Below, one piece after another: positions 1-7,149 of a DNA stretch of 49,552 nucleotides. How positions within the stretch are numbered: the stretch's first letter is position 1; each line of letters starts with the position of its first letter. Source of the stretch: Chloroflexota bacterium (GTDB taxonomy: Bacteria > Chloroflexota > Dehalococcoidia > Lucifugimonadales > Lucifugimonadaceae). Location: positions 1 through 49,552 of the forward strand of contig JABMNN010000009.1 in the NCBI GenBank assembly GCA_013204545.1. The letters run 5' to 3'. The position numbers and the translations under genes were made by a program. The notes under the pieces were generated by a model. The model did not search any database. It saw nothing but the letters and a program-made list of their open reading frames with translations, and was not told the origin of the DNA.

Positions 1-49
1 CGACACATGGATTTTCAGTCCATTGCTCTACCAACTGAGCTACCTCGGC
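1..49 (-). tRNA. tRNA-Phe (GAA), 3' part cut by window edge
   Basis: Read on the minus strand, the sequence gives a 7-nt acceptor strand GCCGAGG, a D-arm (GCTC...GAGC), and a 5-bp anticodon stem ATGGA/TCCAT enclosing the loop CTGAAAA, whose anticodon is GAA. It then enters the variable region (GTGTC). The T-arm and 3' acceptor lie beyond the left edge of the window. The assignment rests on direct reading of the cloverleaf. The 5' boundary could differ by one base. Confidence 0.93.
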
Positions 50-178
50 ATACGGCACGGGAATCAATCGTAGCCGCGGTGTCGTGGGGAGGCAATAGAA
101 CTTACGACGAGCCTGAAGCACTTCGCGTGAATCATCATGCTCTTTTACTTCCATAGTTGGAGCGAGAGCGTAGTGCGC

Positions 179-187
179 TGGTATAAT
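179..187 (+). promoter_or_regulatory. extended -10 promoter candidate
   Basis: TGGTATAAT is a perfect -10 hexamer (182-187) with the TGn extension, about 100 nt upstream of the first gene. No good -35 hexamer is seen at 16-18 bp, which is usual for extended -10 promoters. It would drive the P-loop/DRTGG gene at 286. The leader between it and the gene shows no obvious structure. Confidence 0.5.
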
Positions 188-285
188 TCCGGCAACTTAT
201 CTCACGTTCGTTTACAGACCAGAACCAGAGTTGGCTAGGCTTGATAGCACGTCGTCTCTGATTGTTGAGCTTCTAGAGGATATTA

Positions 286-1245
286 ATGGCGACTCTGATC
301 ATCGCATCAATCTCGGATCGTTCGGGAAAAACCGCTTTATCAGCAGCTCTGGCATCTCGGCTCGGAACTGACGATTCACCGGTCGCCATCGGAAAAGCTA
401 CAGGCACCGACTCCTCAAGTGAAGTAGATTCTGCTGTGTTTGCCAGCTTGTTGCCCGGAAATCCAGCGATAAGCGGAGTGGTAACCGATATCGCATCGAA
501 TATTTCAGCGGCTGCAAATTCAAGCAAGATCGCCATTGTTGAAGGTTCATCCAACACCCAATTGAATTTGGACATTGCCAATTCGACCGACGGTTTAGTG
601 TTGCTGGTTGCTCGTTATGGTGAAGGAATCGTAGACGCAGCCAAAAATTATGGATCGCGACTGGCTGGCGTCGTAATCAACGGCGTCCCGAAGTACCGAA
701 CCGGCGATGTCGATCGCACTATTGCTTCCGAACTCACAACTGCTGGAACCAAATTGTTGGGATCGATTCCTGACGACAGGCGAATGCTTGCTCCAAAGCT
801 GGGTCAGGTAGCTGAATTCCTCGAAGGGAAGTTCCTAAGCGGTATAGAGGAATCAAATCAGCTTCTGGATAATTTCCTTATTGGTGGCCTTGTTCTCGAC
901 TGGGGCCCATTCTACTTCTCGAGTCGCAAAAACACAGGCGTGATCGTTCGAGGTGATCGTCCCGACGTACAGCTAGCGGCAATCCAGACCGATACCACTC
1001 GCGCACTGTTTTTGACCAAAGGTGTGCGACCAGTTGAGTATGTGGTTTACGAGGCGGAACAACGCGGGATTCCGCTGGTGATCGTGCCTGGTAATACACA
1101 TGATGTTGCAGAGCAACTGGAAGGTTTGCAGCCACTGGTTGGTTTCGATCACTCCGACAAGCTTATTCGTATGATTGATCTAGTCTCCGAACACGTCGAT
1201 ATTCCGGCGTTGGAAGCGCAATTGGCACAGCCTGCCACCCGCTAG
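286..1245 (+). CDS. Phosphotransacetylase N-terminal-like P-loop / DRTGG-domain protein
   Basis: A 319-residue protein resembling the stand-alone form of the BioD/cobyrinate-synthase-like ATPase domain fused to a DRTGG domain, as in the N-terminal half of long phosphotransacetylases. The N-terminus holds a nucleotide-binding loop of the form SDRSGKT (about residues 9-15), followed by alternating hydrophobic strands. Residues 100-180 contain the Val-Val-Ile-Asn-Gly strand and the LGSIPDDRRM segment typical of this family. The DRTGG-like part covers roughly residues 205-305. The catalytic acetyltransferase domain is absent, so it probably senses nucleotide or regulates rather than making acetyl phosphate. 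An AGAGGA ribosome-binding site lies 5 nt before the ATG. It stands alone downstream of a tRNA on the other strand. The family assignment is from sequence resemblance and the exact role is unknown. Confidence 0.7.
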   Translation: MATLIIASISDRSGKTALSAALASRLGTDDSPVAIGKATGTDSSSEVDSAVFASLLPGNPAISGVVTDIASNISAAANSSKIAIVEGSSNTQLNLDIANSTDGLVLLVARYGEGIVDAAKNYGSRLAGVVINGVPKYRTGDVDRTIASELTTAGTKLLGSIPDDRRMLAPKLGQVAEFLEGKFLSGIEESNQLLDNFLIGGLVLDWGPFYFSSRKNTGVIVRGDRPDVQLAAIQTDTTRALFLTKGVRPVEYVVYEAEQRGIPLVIVPGNTHDVAEQLEGLQPLVGFDHSDKLIRMIDLVSEHVDIPALEAQLAQPATR

Positions 1246-1309
1246 AAATAACGTATTTGCGCCATTGAGTTACAGTCTCTATGTACCATAGTTAATTTTG
1301 TAATTTCGT

Positions 1310-1816
1310 ATGGATGCTCCTGATTACAAGATAGGAGTCCGCTATTTTCACATGCACCCTAAGAAGCCAGTGAATCATATGAGTCTTCTCGACACAATTG
1401 CTCCGCGCCGCGGTTCCAGTCAACGCCGTTACGGTCGGATGTTCCTTGCAAAAACGGCGTTCTATGTCGCTGTCGTTTTGAGCGGTATTTTTGTGCTGGC
1501 GTCGTTTTACCTTTTTGACAAAGACCGTGAACTGGAACTCATACCAGCCACACGCTCCGAAGCCGAGGTATTCAACCCGCTTCAAGAGTACTTAATGATT
1601 ACTGAGGTTCAATCTATCGACGCTCCCTCAGTAATGGTGAACTGCTGGGACGAGTTTGGGGATACAGAGTTCAAATTTGAGTATTTGAATTACGGATCAT
1701 GGAGAATCAATGCCTATTACAACCTCGTCAGATACCACTGGAGAGTCGACGATTTATCTCTCGAAGTCACGCGTGACCCATGGCTAAGAACGAATAATCC
1801 GACTATTCGTTGTTGA
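1310..1816 (+). CDS. Small single-pass membrane protein, unknown function
   Basis: I do not recognise this protein. It is 168 residues if translation starts at 1310, or 145 if it starts at the ATG at 1379 (MSLLDTIAPRR). The second is attractive because the basic segment it leaves in front of the membrane helix looks like a normal cytoplasmic anchor. One transmembrane helix is clear at residues 55-75 of the long form (FYVAVVLSGIFVLASFYLF). The remaining 90 or so residues are polar, with a few aromatics, and probably extracytoplasmic. Neither start has a strong ribosome-binding site. There are two cysteines in the outer part, one of them the last residue. No operon partner is evident. Confidence 0.5.
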   Translation: MDAPDYKIGVRYFHMHPKKPVNHMSLLDTIAPRRGSSQRRYGRMFLAKTAFYVAVVLSGIFVLASFYLFDKDRELELIPATRSEAEVFNPLQEYLMITEVQSIDAPSVMVNCWDEFGDTEFKFEYLNYGSWRINAYYNLVRYHWRVDDLSLEVTRDPWLRTNNPTIRC

Positions 1817-2242
1817 GGCAGTCGTAAGAGAAATCGCTGAATGCTGGTGATCGCGGTCATATGAATTTTTTAGATTTAGCTTCAGAAATCGACAACCTGA
1901 ACGGTTGACGGTGGATGAGATCGCAACCCGCCCACGGTTTGCTGATTTAGAGGAGTCGGCGAGTAACTGTCGGAAGGTACTCATCAAAACGAGAAATTTA
2001 TCACTTAGTACATCAACAAAGGTGAGTGGAGGATTCACGCCGAGAGCGACCGAACTCGGTATTTTGGGCGCGTTGATGACAGGACGATGGATGTTGCTTG
2101 GAATATTTTGCTTCAAGATTGGCTGACATCACCATCCATATCGATATCCCACTAAAAGGCGCACCGGATGAGAATTTCTTAGTGAATTCTCAAAATTCGT
2201 GCCAGTTACTCGGAGATTTACTTGGGCGGCGGTTAACATTGT
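1817..2242 (+). other. 426-nt stretch without a recognisable gene
   Basis: Between the small membrane protein and the helicase gene only short reading frames occur. These are 15 codons from the ATG at 1861 (stop at 1906), 73 codons from a TTG at 1905, and 64 codons from 2098 that run into the helicase start. None resembles a known family and none has a convincing ribosome-binding site. The first two are nearly contiguous in different frames, so this could be the remains of a small decayed gene. No tRNA, strong hairpin or clear promoter was seen. Confidence 0.3.
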
Positions 2243-2245
2243 TTG

Positions 2246-4576
2246 ATGCCCTCGATCTCATCCACCGAAAACCTACTTTCTGTCCTTTCTGACCGACAGC
2301 GCGAAGCTGTCACTCACACGGAAGGGCCGCTGCTCATCGTTGCCGGTCCGGGTTCAGGAAAAACCCGAGTTATGGCGCATCGAGTCGCCTACTTAGTCGG
2401 TGAAAAAGGAATCCCGCCGTGGAAGATACTGGCGGTGACCTTCACGAACAAAGCCGCACGTGAACTGCGAGAACGTTGTGAACGACTTGTCGGCGTAGGC
2501 TCGAACGAATTACAAGTTCGAACATTTCACGGCTTCTGTTCGCGCGTGCTCCGTTCCGACGGTGAGCGCGTTGGATTGAAGCCTGAGTTCACAATTTATG
2601 ATGCCGACGACCAAGCGAAGGTAGCCCGCCGAATTCTTGATGACTTCGATATTGATCCAAAACAATTCCCACCGCGTGCTTTGTTGAGCGTCATTTCCGA
2701 CGCTAAAAACAACATGCGAAGTCCGGCGCAATTGTCGAAACGAACGGAGACATACCGCGACGAGGTTGCCGCTCGGGTCTATGAGGCATACGAAGGCGCA
2801 CTACACCGTGCAAACGCTGTTGATTTCGATGATCTGTTGCTGAAGACATACATGCTTCTCGAATGTCATCCTGAAATGCTCGAAAAATACCAACAACGAT
2901 TTGAACACTTGCTCGTTGATGAGTTTCAGGACACCAACGCGCTTCAGTTCCAAGTTGCCCGACTTCTCGTACTAAAGAGTCAGAATATATGCGTTGTTGG
3001 CGATCCCGACCAGTCGATCTATTCATGGCGTCATGCTGATCCTACGAACCTCACCGACTTCCAGAGCACGTTCAAGAACGCCAAAATCGTCACGCTCGAC
3101 CAGAGTTATCGCTCGACTCAGATCATCCTTGAAGCCGCTGATTCGGTTATTGGTAACAACGATGGCCGGATGGAGAAAAATCTCTGGACTGAAAATAGCA
3201 GGGGCACACGTATTACTGTCGCTGAGGCATACAACGAAGATGAAGAAGCACGGCTGGTTCTAGAGGCAGTGAACGACCTAAAGAGCAAAGACGGAATTGG
3301 TCGAAATGAAATAGCGGTCATGTACCGCGTAAATGCTCAGTCACGAACGTTTGAAGTGGCCTGTAATCGAGAAGGAATTCCGTATCGTCTGGTGGGTGGT
3401 GTGAAGTTCTATGATCGAAAAGAAGTCAAAGACATTTTGTCTTTCTTACGGGTCATATCGAACCCTGCCGATGATGCCGCTTTAGAGCGAATCGTTAATG
3501 TTCCGGCACGTGGAATATCTGATCGATCCGTTGCAGAACTCCGACGAGTTGCGGTCGCTAACAACGTGCCGGTTCTAGAAGTAATTCTTGACATTAGCCG
3601 TGTGCAAACGGGCGATGAAGAACCGGCTGCGTACTACGCTGACTTGAACACTCGTGCGCTGAAATCCGTCACGGCATTTGGCGATCTAGTAACTCGATTT
3701 ATCGAGCAATCGCTAGCACTGGATACGAACGAACTAATTGATCTGATCGTCGAACGTAGTGGTTACGGAGCAATGCTCCGTGAAGATAAAGAGCGCGGCG
3801 AAGAACGCATGGAAAATCTTCAGGAATTGAAGGCATCTTCAGAACAATTCGCTGGCTCCGAAGAGCGTGGTCAACTGATCGATTTCTTGGAAAACGTAGC
3901 TCTTGTATCGGACGTCGACGGACTTCAAGGAGGGGATGGTTCTGAGGTAGATGAAGAGGCGATTACCCTAATCACCCTTCATCAGGCGAAAGGGCTTGAA
4001 TATGACGCCGTGTTCTTGGTGGGGCTTGAAGAAGGACTACTTCCCCACTCAAGAAGTATCGACGATCCTTCGCAGCTCGAAGAGGAACGTCGACTGTTAT
4101 ATGTAGGAATGACACGCGCCCGGAAGCGGCTGTACATGTTCAGGGCGTTTCAACGCCGATTCCGTGGTCAGTCCGGTTCACAGATGGCTTCTCGCTTCCT
4201 ATTAGAAATCCCCGATTCACTGGTTACAACTCGGAACATCCGAGGTCATGACCGTGTTGCCGATCGCATGCCGGATCCGATGTGGACAAAACGAGCGGCC
4301 TCAACTCCAGCGCCTCGCCCTGCGGGTCGACCTGGCGACAAGTTCGTAGCTGGTGACAAGGTTAGGCATGGCACGTTTGGTGAGGGTGTAGTAGTTACTT
4401 CATCTGGAGTCGGCGGAGATGCACAGGTGACTGTTGCATTCTCGGGTCAGGGCGTGAAACGGCTCATGCTTTCTTTCGCACCACTCGAGAAAGTTGTTGA
4501 TGAAGAGCCTGTAAAACAGTTCAATCCGGACGAAGACGAAATCCAAATCCAAGATCCCGATTTATTCGCCCCTTAA
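2246..4576 (+). CDS. pcrA: ATP-dependent DNA helicase, PcrA/UvrD family
   Basis: A superfamily 1A 3'-5' DNA helicase for repair and replication restart, 776 residues, the usual PcrA/UvrD length. All core motifs are visible: motif I AGPGSGKT (33-40), motif Ia after VTFTNKAARE, motif II DEFQD (225-229), motif III VGDPDQSIYSWR, motif IV DQSYRST, motif V TLHQAKGLEYD, and motif VI LLYVGMTRARKRLY. The C-terminal 60 residues (GDKVRHGTFGEGVV...) form the Tudor-like domain that in PcrA contacts RNA polymerase. Translation may start at this ATG or at the TTG immediately before it (2243). No good ribosome-binding site favours either. It appears monocistronic. Confidence 0.95.
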   Translation: MPSISSTENLLSVLSDRQREAVTHTEGPLLIVAGPGSGKTRVMAHRVAYLVGEKGIPPWKILAVTFTNKAARELRERCERLVGVGSNELQVRTFHGFCSRVLRSDGERVGLKPEFTIYDADDQAKVARRILDDFDIDPKQFPPRALLSVISDAKNNMRSPAQLSKRTETYRDEVAARVYEAYEGALHRANAVDFDDLLLKTYMLLECHPEMLEKYQQRFEHLLVDEFQDTNALQFQVARLLVLKSQNICVVGDPDQSIYSWRHADPTNLTDFQSTFKNAKIVTLDQSYRSTQIILEAADSVIGNNDGRMEKNLWTENSRGTRITVAEAYNEDEEARLVLEAVNDLKSKDGIGRNEIAVMYRVNAQSRTFEVACNREGIPYRLVGGVKFYDRKEVKDILSFLRVISNPADDAALERIVNVPARGISDRSVAELRRVAVANNVPVLEVILDISRVQTGDEEPAAYYADLNTRALKSVTAFGDLVTRFIEQSLALDTNELIDLIVERSGYGAMLREDKERGEERMENLQELKASSEQFAGSEERGQLIDFLENVALVSDVDGLQGGDGSEVDEEAITLITLHQAKGLEYDAVFLVGLEEGLLPHSRSIDDPSQLEEERRLLYVGMTRARKRLYMFRAFQRRFRGQSGSQMASRFLLEIPDSLVTTRNIRGHDRVADRMPDPMWTKRAASTPAPRPAGRPGDKFVAGDKVRHGTFGEGVVVTSSGVGGDAQVTVAFSGQGVKRLMLSFAPLEKVVDEEPVKQFNPDEDEIQIQDPDLFAP

Positions 4577-4636
4577 TGTAAAAAGGCAATTGCCGGCAAA
4601 AAAATAAAAGAATGGTCGATCTGAAATGCCGACGTG

Positions 4637-4750
4637 ATGACCACTGCTATGACGAGTCGTATTGCCAAGCTTGACGATGAAATCACTATTGAAGTACTTG
4701 ATGGCGATCACCTTCAACTTCAAGTGGCACTGAGTAGCATCAACCAGTGA
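4637..4750 (+). CDS. Possible 37-residue small protein ahead of the HAD gene
   Basis: An uninterrupted 38-codon frame (starting MTTAMTSRIAKLDDE) fills most of the gap between the helicase and the HAD phosphatase and stops 12 nt before the HAD start. The HAD ribosome-binding site lies in that spacer, an arrangement compatible with translational coupling. A GTG directly before the ATG (4634) is an alternative start. The peptide is acidic and soluble, with no signal or membrane segment. I do not recognise it. It could be a conserved micro-protein or a chance frame. Confidence 0.3.
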   Translation: MTTAMTSRIAKLDDEITIEVLDGDHLQLQVALSSINQ

Positions 4751-4762
4751 AGGGGAACAGGG

Positions 4763-5464
4763 ATGAATGTTTCAGGCTTTGAAATCACAGCAGTTCTTTT
4801 CGATTTGGACAACACGCTGGTTGACCGTGATGAAGCTATAAGAAAGCTCGGGCAGTCACTGTATGCGTTAGTTAAGTCGTCAAATAAATTGCTCGATCAG
4901 GAGCGATTCGTCGATGAATTCATTCGGATAGACGCGGGCGGTTCGATACCGGATAAGCGCGATCAAATGACCACCGTCGCACAGGAATTGGCGATTGTCG
5001 GACTAGATGTAGACGAACTACACTCTTGGTGGAATCGAATGTACCCGCAGGTTTTATCTTTAGAATCTTCTACCCTCGAAGTTCTAAATCTTCTTACGAA
5101 TGTTGGGCTTCCGTGGGGCATCGTGACTAACGGTAGTCCATTACAGATGAGCGTGATCGCAGCTGTTGAATTGGGTTCAATAGCAACCTCGGTAACAGTT
5201 TCTTCACTTGTCGGTCTACGAAAACCAGACCCTGCAATTTTCGAACTGGCCATGTCACAAACGGCAGCGAACACGCCTGCAGAGGATTTTCTATTTGTTG
5301 GCGATAACCCAACCGCAGACATCATCGGAGCAGCCCAAATAGGTATGAAGACTGCGTGGGTTTCCAGAGGGGCAAAATGGCCAATAACTGATATTGGAGC
5401 CAATATTGGACCAGATATTACGATTGACTCGGTAGGAAAATTGTTGGGTTTAACCACGACTTGA
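4763..5464 (+). CDS. HAD-superfamily hydrolase (phosphatase)
   Basis: A 233-residue haloacid-dehalogenase-type phosphatase of the helical-cap (subfamily I) kind. Motif I is FDLDNTLVD with nucleophile Asp14 and acid/base Asp16. Motif II is the Thr/Ser of IVTNGS. Motif III is the Lys in GLRKPDP, and motif IV is the metal-binding Asp pair region in FVGDNPTAD. The cap domain lies between motifs I and II. The overall look is that of phosphoglycolate-phosphatase-like or YjjG-like housekeeping enzymes acting on small phosphate esters in the cytoplasm, and the substrate cannot be told from sequence. A purine-rich ribosome-binding site (GGGGAACAGGG) precedes the ATG. Confidence 0.85.
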   Translation: MNVSGFEITAVLFDLDNTLVDRDEAIRKLGQSLYALVKSSNKLLDQERFVDEFIRIDAGGSIPDKRDQMTTVAQELAIVGLDVDELHSWWNRMYPQVLSLESSTLEVLNLLTNVGLPWGIVTNGSPLQMSVIAAVELGSIATSVTVSSLVGLRKPDPAIFELAMSQTAANTPAEDFLFVGDNPTADIIGAAQIGMKTAWVSRGAKWPITDIGANIGPDITIDSVGKLLGLTTT

Positions 5465-5498
5465 ACCAGCACTGAGCAACGCCTCACGTAACGGGTCT

Positions 5499-6062
5499 AT
5501 GTTCGTTTATTGGCTCTTCAATTCATTGCCGAACATCCGGAATAGATTAGCGCCCAGTGCTAAAGCTAAAACAGATGAACAACCAATACAATCGTTTGTC
5601 ATGACAATGCCTCGATGGGATCGAATTTACTTCTTTGTGTTTTCGGCAACATCGTTTGCCTTGCTCAGTTTCACCGCACTGCTTGTCATCCCACTCGTTG
5701 AAATAACAGACTCTGAAACGGGTGAGGGAATTCGTAAAACGCTAATTGCAGACGGGCAAAGCCGACTGCTGCTTCTCAGTTTGTTGCCAATCGCACTCTC
5801 AGGAAGTGCGCTGCTAGTAGTGCCTAAGGACGGAATTCCTGATCGTGCAGCGAAGATAAATCTCTGGGTTTCAACGTTTCTGATTTACGTTTTCGTTATT
5901 CTGTTTATTTTGGTAAACGGTGTTTTGTTCTTTCCAACAGCGATTTTGATGACTGCCGCTGCCGTTGGAGCCTCAGTGCGCAGACGTAAGCGAACAATAT
6001 TCGCAAAATCGCCCGATGAGTCAAAATCGGGCGATGGAGGTGGCAAGCGTAGGCGAAACTGA
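5499..6062 (+). CDS. Multi-pass membrane protein, unknown function
   Basis: I do not recognise this 187-residue protein. It begins 35 nt after the HAD gene. Four hydrophobic segments suggest a polytopic membrane protein: residues 44-67, 90-108 and a long 121-160 stretch that probably makes two helices. The C-terminus is strongly basic (RRRKR, KRRRN) and presumably cytoplasmic. Methionines at residues 35 and 37 offer later starts that would remove a polar N-terminal tail, and neither start has a convincing ribosome-binding site. The 3' end of the reading frame contains a perfect 10-bp inverted repeat, listed separately. Confidence 0.5.
   Translation: MFVYWLFNSLPNIRNRLAPSAKAKTDEQPIQSFVMTMPRWDRIYFFVFSATSFALLSFTALLVIPLVEITDSETGEGIRKTLIADGQSRLLLLSLLPIALSGSALLVVPKDGIPDRAAKINLWVSTFLIYVFVILFILVNGVLFFPTAILMTAAAVGASVRRRKRTIFAKSPDESKSGDGGGKRRRN
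6008..6035 (+). repeat. Perfect 10-bp inverted repeat within the 3' end of the membrane-protein gene
   Basis: ATCGCCCGAT (6008-6017) and ATCGGGCGAT (6026-6035) are perfect reverse complements around an 8-nt loop. The hairpin ends 27 nt before the end of the reading frame and is not followed by a T-run, so it is not a standard terminator. It could affect mRNA stability or 3' processing. Confidence 0.6.
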
Positions 6063-6143
6063 GTCTAAACTATCGCCAGTATCGATTTGTATTTGTTCGG
6101 CACTGACGTAAGCGCCGGAAATAGAACCCGGAAGAAATGCCAT

Positions 6144-6647
6144 ATGACGACATCACCATCATCTGGAGACACGGTAATTTCCGAAAAACTCCGATCCTTT
6201 ATTGGATTGGAGTCGATTGCAGTCATGTATGAAATCGAACGTCACGCTGTACAACGATTCGCATGTGCCATCGGCGACACGAATCCTCTGTACACAGATC
6301 GTGAGTTCGCCCAAGCGACATCGTATGGCGGCGTGATAGCTCCACCAACGTTTTTACGATCTCTACTGCCGGGAGATTATCCGAAGCTGTATCCAGAGCC
6401 GTTTGCACACATCCTTGATGGTGGTAGTAAGTATCGGTACAACGAGCCGGTCAGGGTAGGTGATCGGATTACGGTTGTTCGTAAGATCTCAGATTTGTTC
6501 GAAAAACACGGTCGTATGGGAACGATGCTGTTCAAGATTTCCGAAATTAACTACACCAATCAAGAAAGTCGATTGGTGGCAGTCCAGACGACTACAACGA
6601 TCACTTATGGCATGGGCGAAAAGGATTCAGGCGTTGGCGATCACTAA
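6144..6647 (+). CDS. MaoC-like / FAS1-type dehydratase-domain protein (hydratase subunit)
   Basis: A 167-residue hot-dog-fold protein of the kind annotated as the N-terminal half of MaoC-type hydratases. The stretch RFACAIGDTNPLYTD, then GGVIAPPTFL, then the strand YNEPVRVGDRITVVRKI are typical of this half. In this family it pairs with a second hot-dog protein carrying the catalytic Asp/His, which is the next gene. The complex would hydrate an enoyl-CoA or a related unsaturated thioester. The start at 6144 was chosen because it is preceded by GGAAGAA and removes a non-homologous 19-residue leader from the longer frame. It is followed after 25 nt by the partner gene. Confidence 0.8.
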   Translation: MTTSPSSGDTVISEKLRSFIGLESIAVMYEIERHAVQRFACAIGDTNPLYTDREFAQATSYGGVIAPPTFLRSLLPGDYPKLYPEPFAHILDGGSKYRYNEPVRVGDRITVVRKISDLFEKHGRMGTMLFKISEINYTNQESRLVAVQTTTTITYGMGEKDSGVGDH

Positions 6648-6672
6648 ATCCGTATCGGAACTCATATCACTC

Positions 6673-7095
6673 ATGTTTGAAGATGTCGCAATCGGCGATG
6701 AACTTCCTGAGATTGTGAAAAAACCTGACACGCGACAGCTGGTTATGTACGCCGGTGCATCACAGGATTTCGTTGCGATTCATTACGATCAAAACGTGGC
6801 TCAGGAAGCCGGACACCCAAAGGTCATCATCCATGGCGCACTGAAAAGTGCTTGGTTAGGCCAATTAGTTACGACTTGGATGGGGGTGAACGGTCGCCTG
6901 CTGGAACTTGACGTTTCATATCGGGCAATTGATTTTCCGGGTGAGACATTAACTTGTATCGGAAAAGTGATCGACACTCGCATTGAAGATGGAGTCGGTC
7001 TGGTCGAACTTGAGATCGGCTTGAACAACTCTGAAGGCGCTTCCAGCACCCCGGGTAGGGCATTGGTTTCTCTTCCGACTCGGGCTGCAAATTAG
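6673..7095 (+). CDS. MaoC-family acyl dehydratase (catalytic hydratase subunit)
   Basis: A 140-residue MaoC-like hot-dog protein. The signature hydratase motif is present as the Asp/His pair in GASQDFVAIHYD (about residues 28-39), followed by HPKVIIHGALKSAW, where the family usually has the substrate-tunnel helix. It is expected to add water across the double bond of an enoyl-CoA-like substrate together with the preceding FAS1-type subunit. The open frame extends upstream to 6460, but that part overlaps the previous gene and has no homology-like content, so the ATG at 6673 with GGAA 12 nt upstream is preferred. The downstream double dehydrogenase is the logical next step. Confidence 0.8.
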   Translation: MFEDVAIGDELPEIVKKPDTRQLVMYAGASQDFVAIHYDQNVAQEAGHPKVIIHGALKSAWLGQLVTTWMGVNGRLLELDVSYRAIDFPGETLTCIGKVIDTRIEDGVGLVELEIGLNNSEGASSTPGRALVSLPTRAAN

Positions 7096-7149
7096 TAGTT
7101 CTACCAACCAGTAACGACCACAAACACTAAGTAACAGGAATTTGAACAT

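Noticed and set aside
4580..4600. GGCAATTGCC and overlapping TTGCCGGCAA palindromes after pcrA as a terminator
   Set aside because: The stems are short and mutually exclusive, and they are followed by an A-run, not a T-run, on the coding strand.
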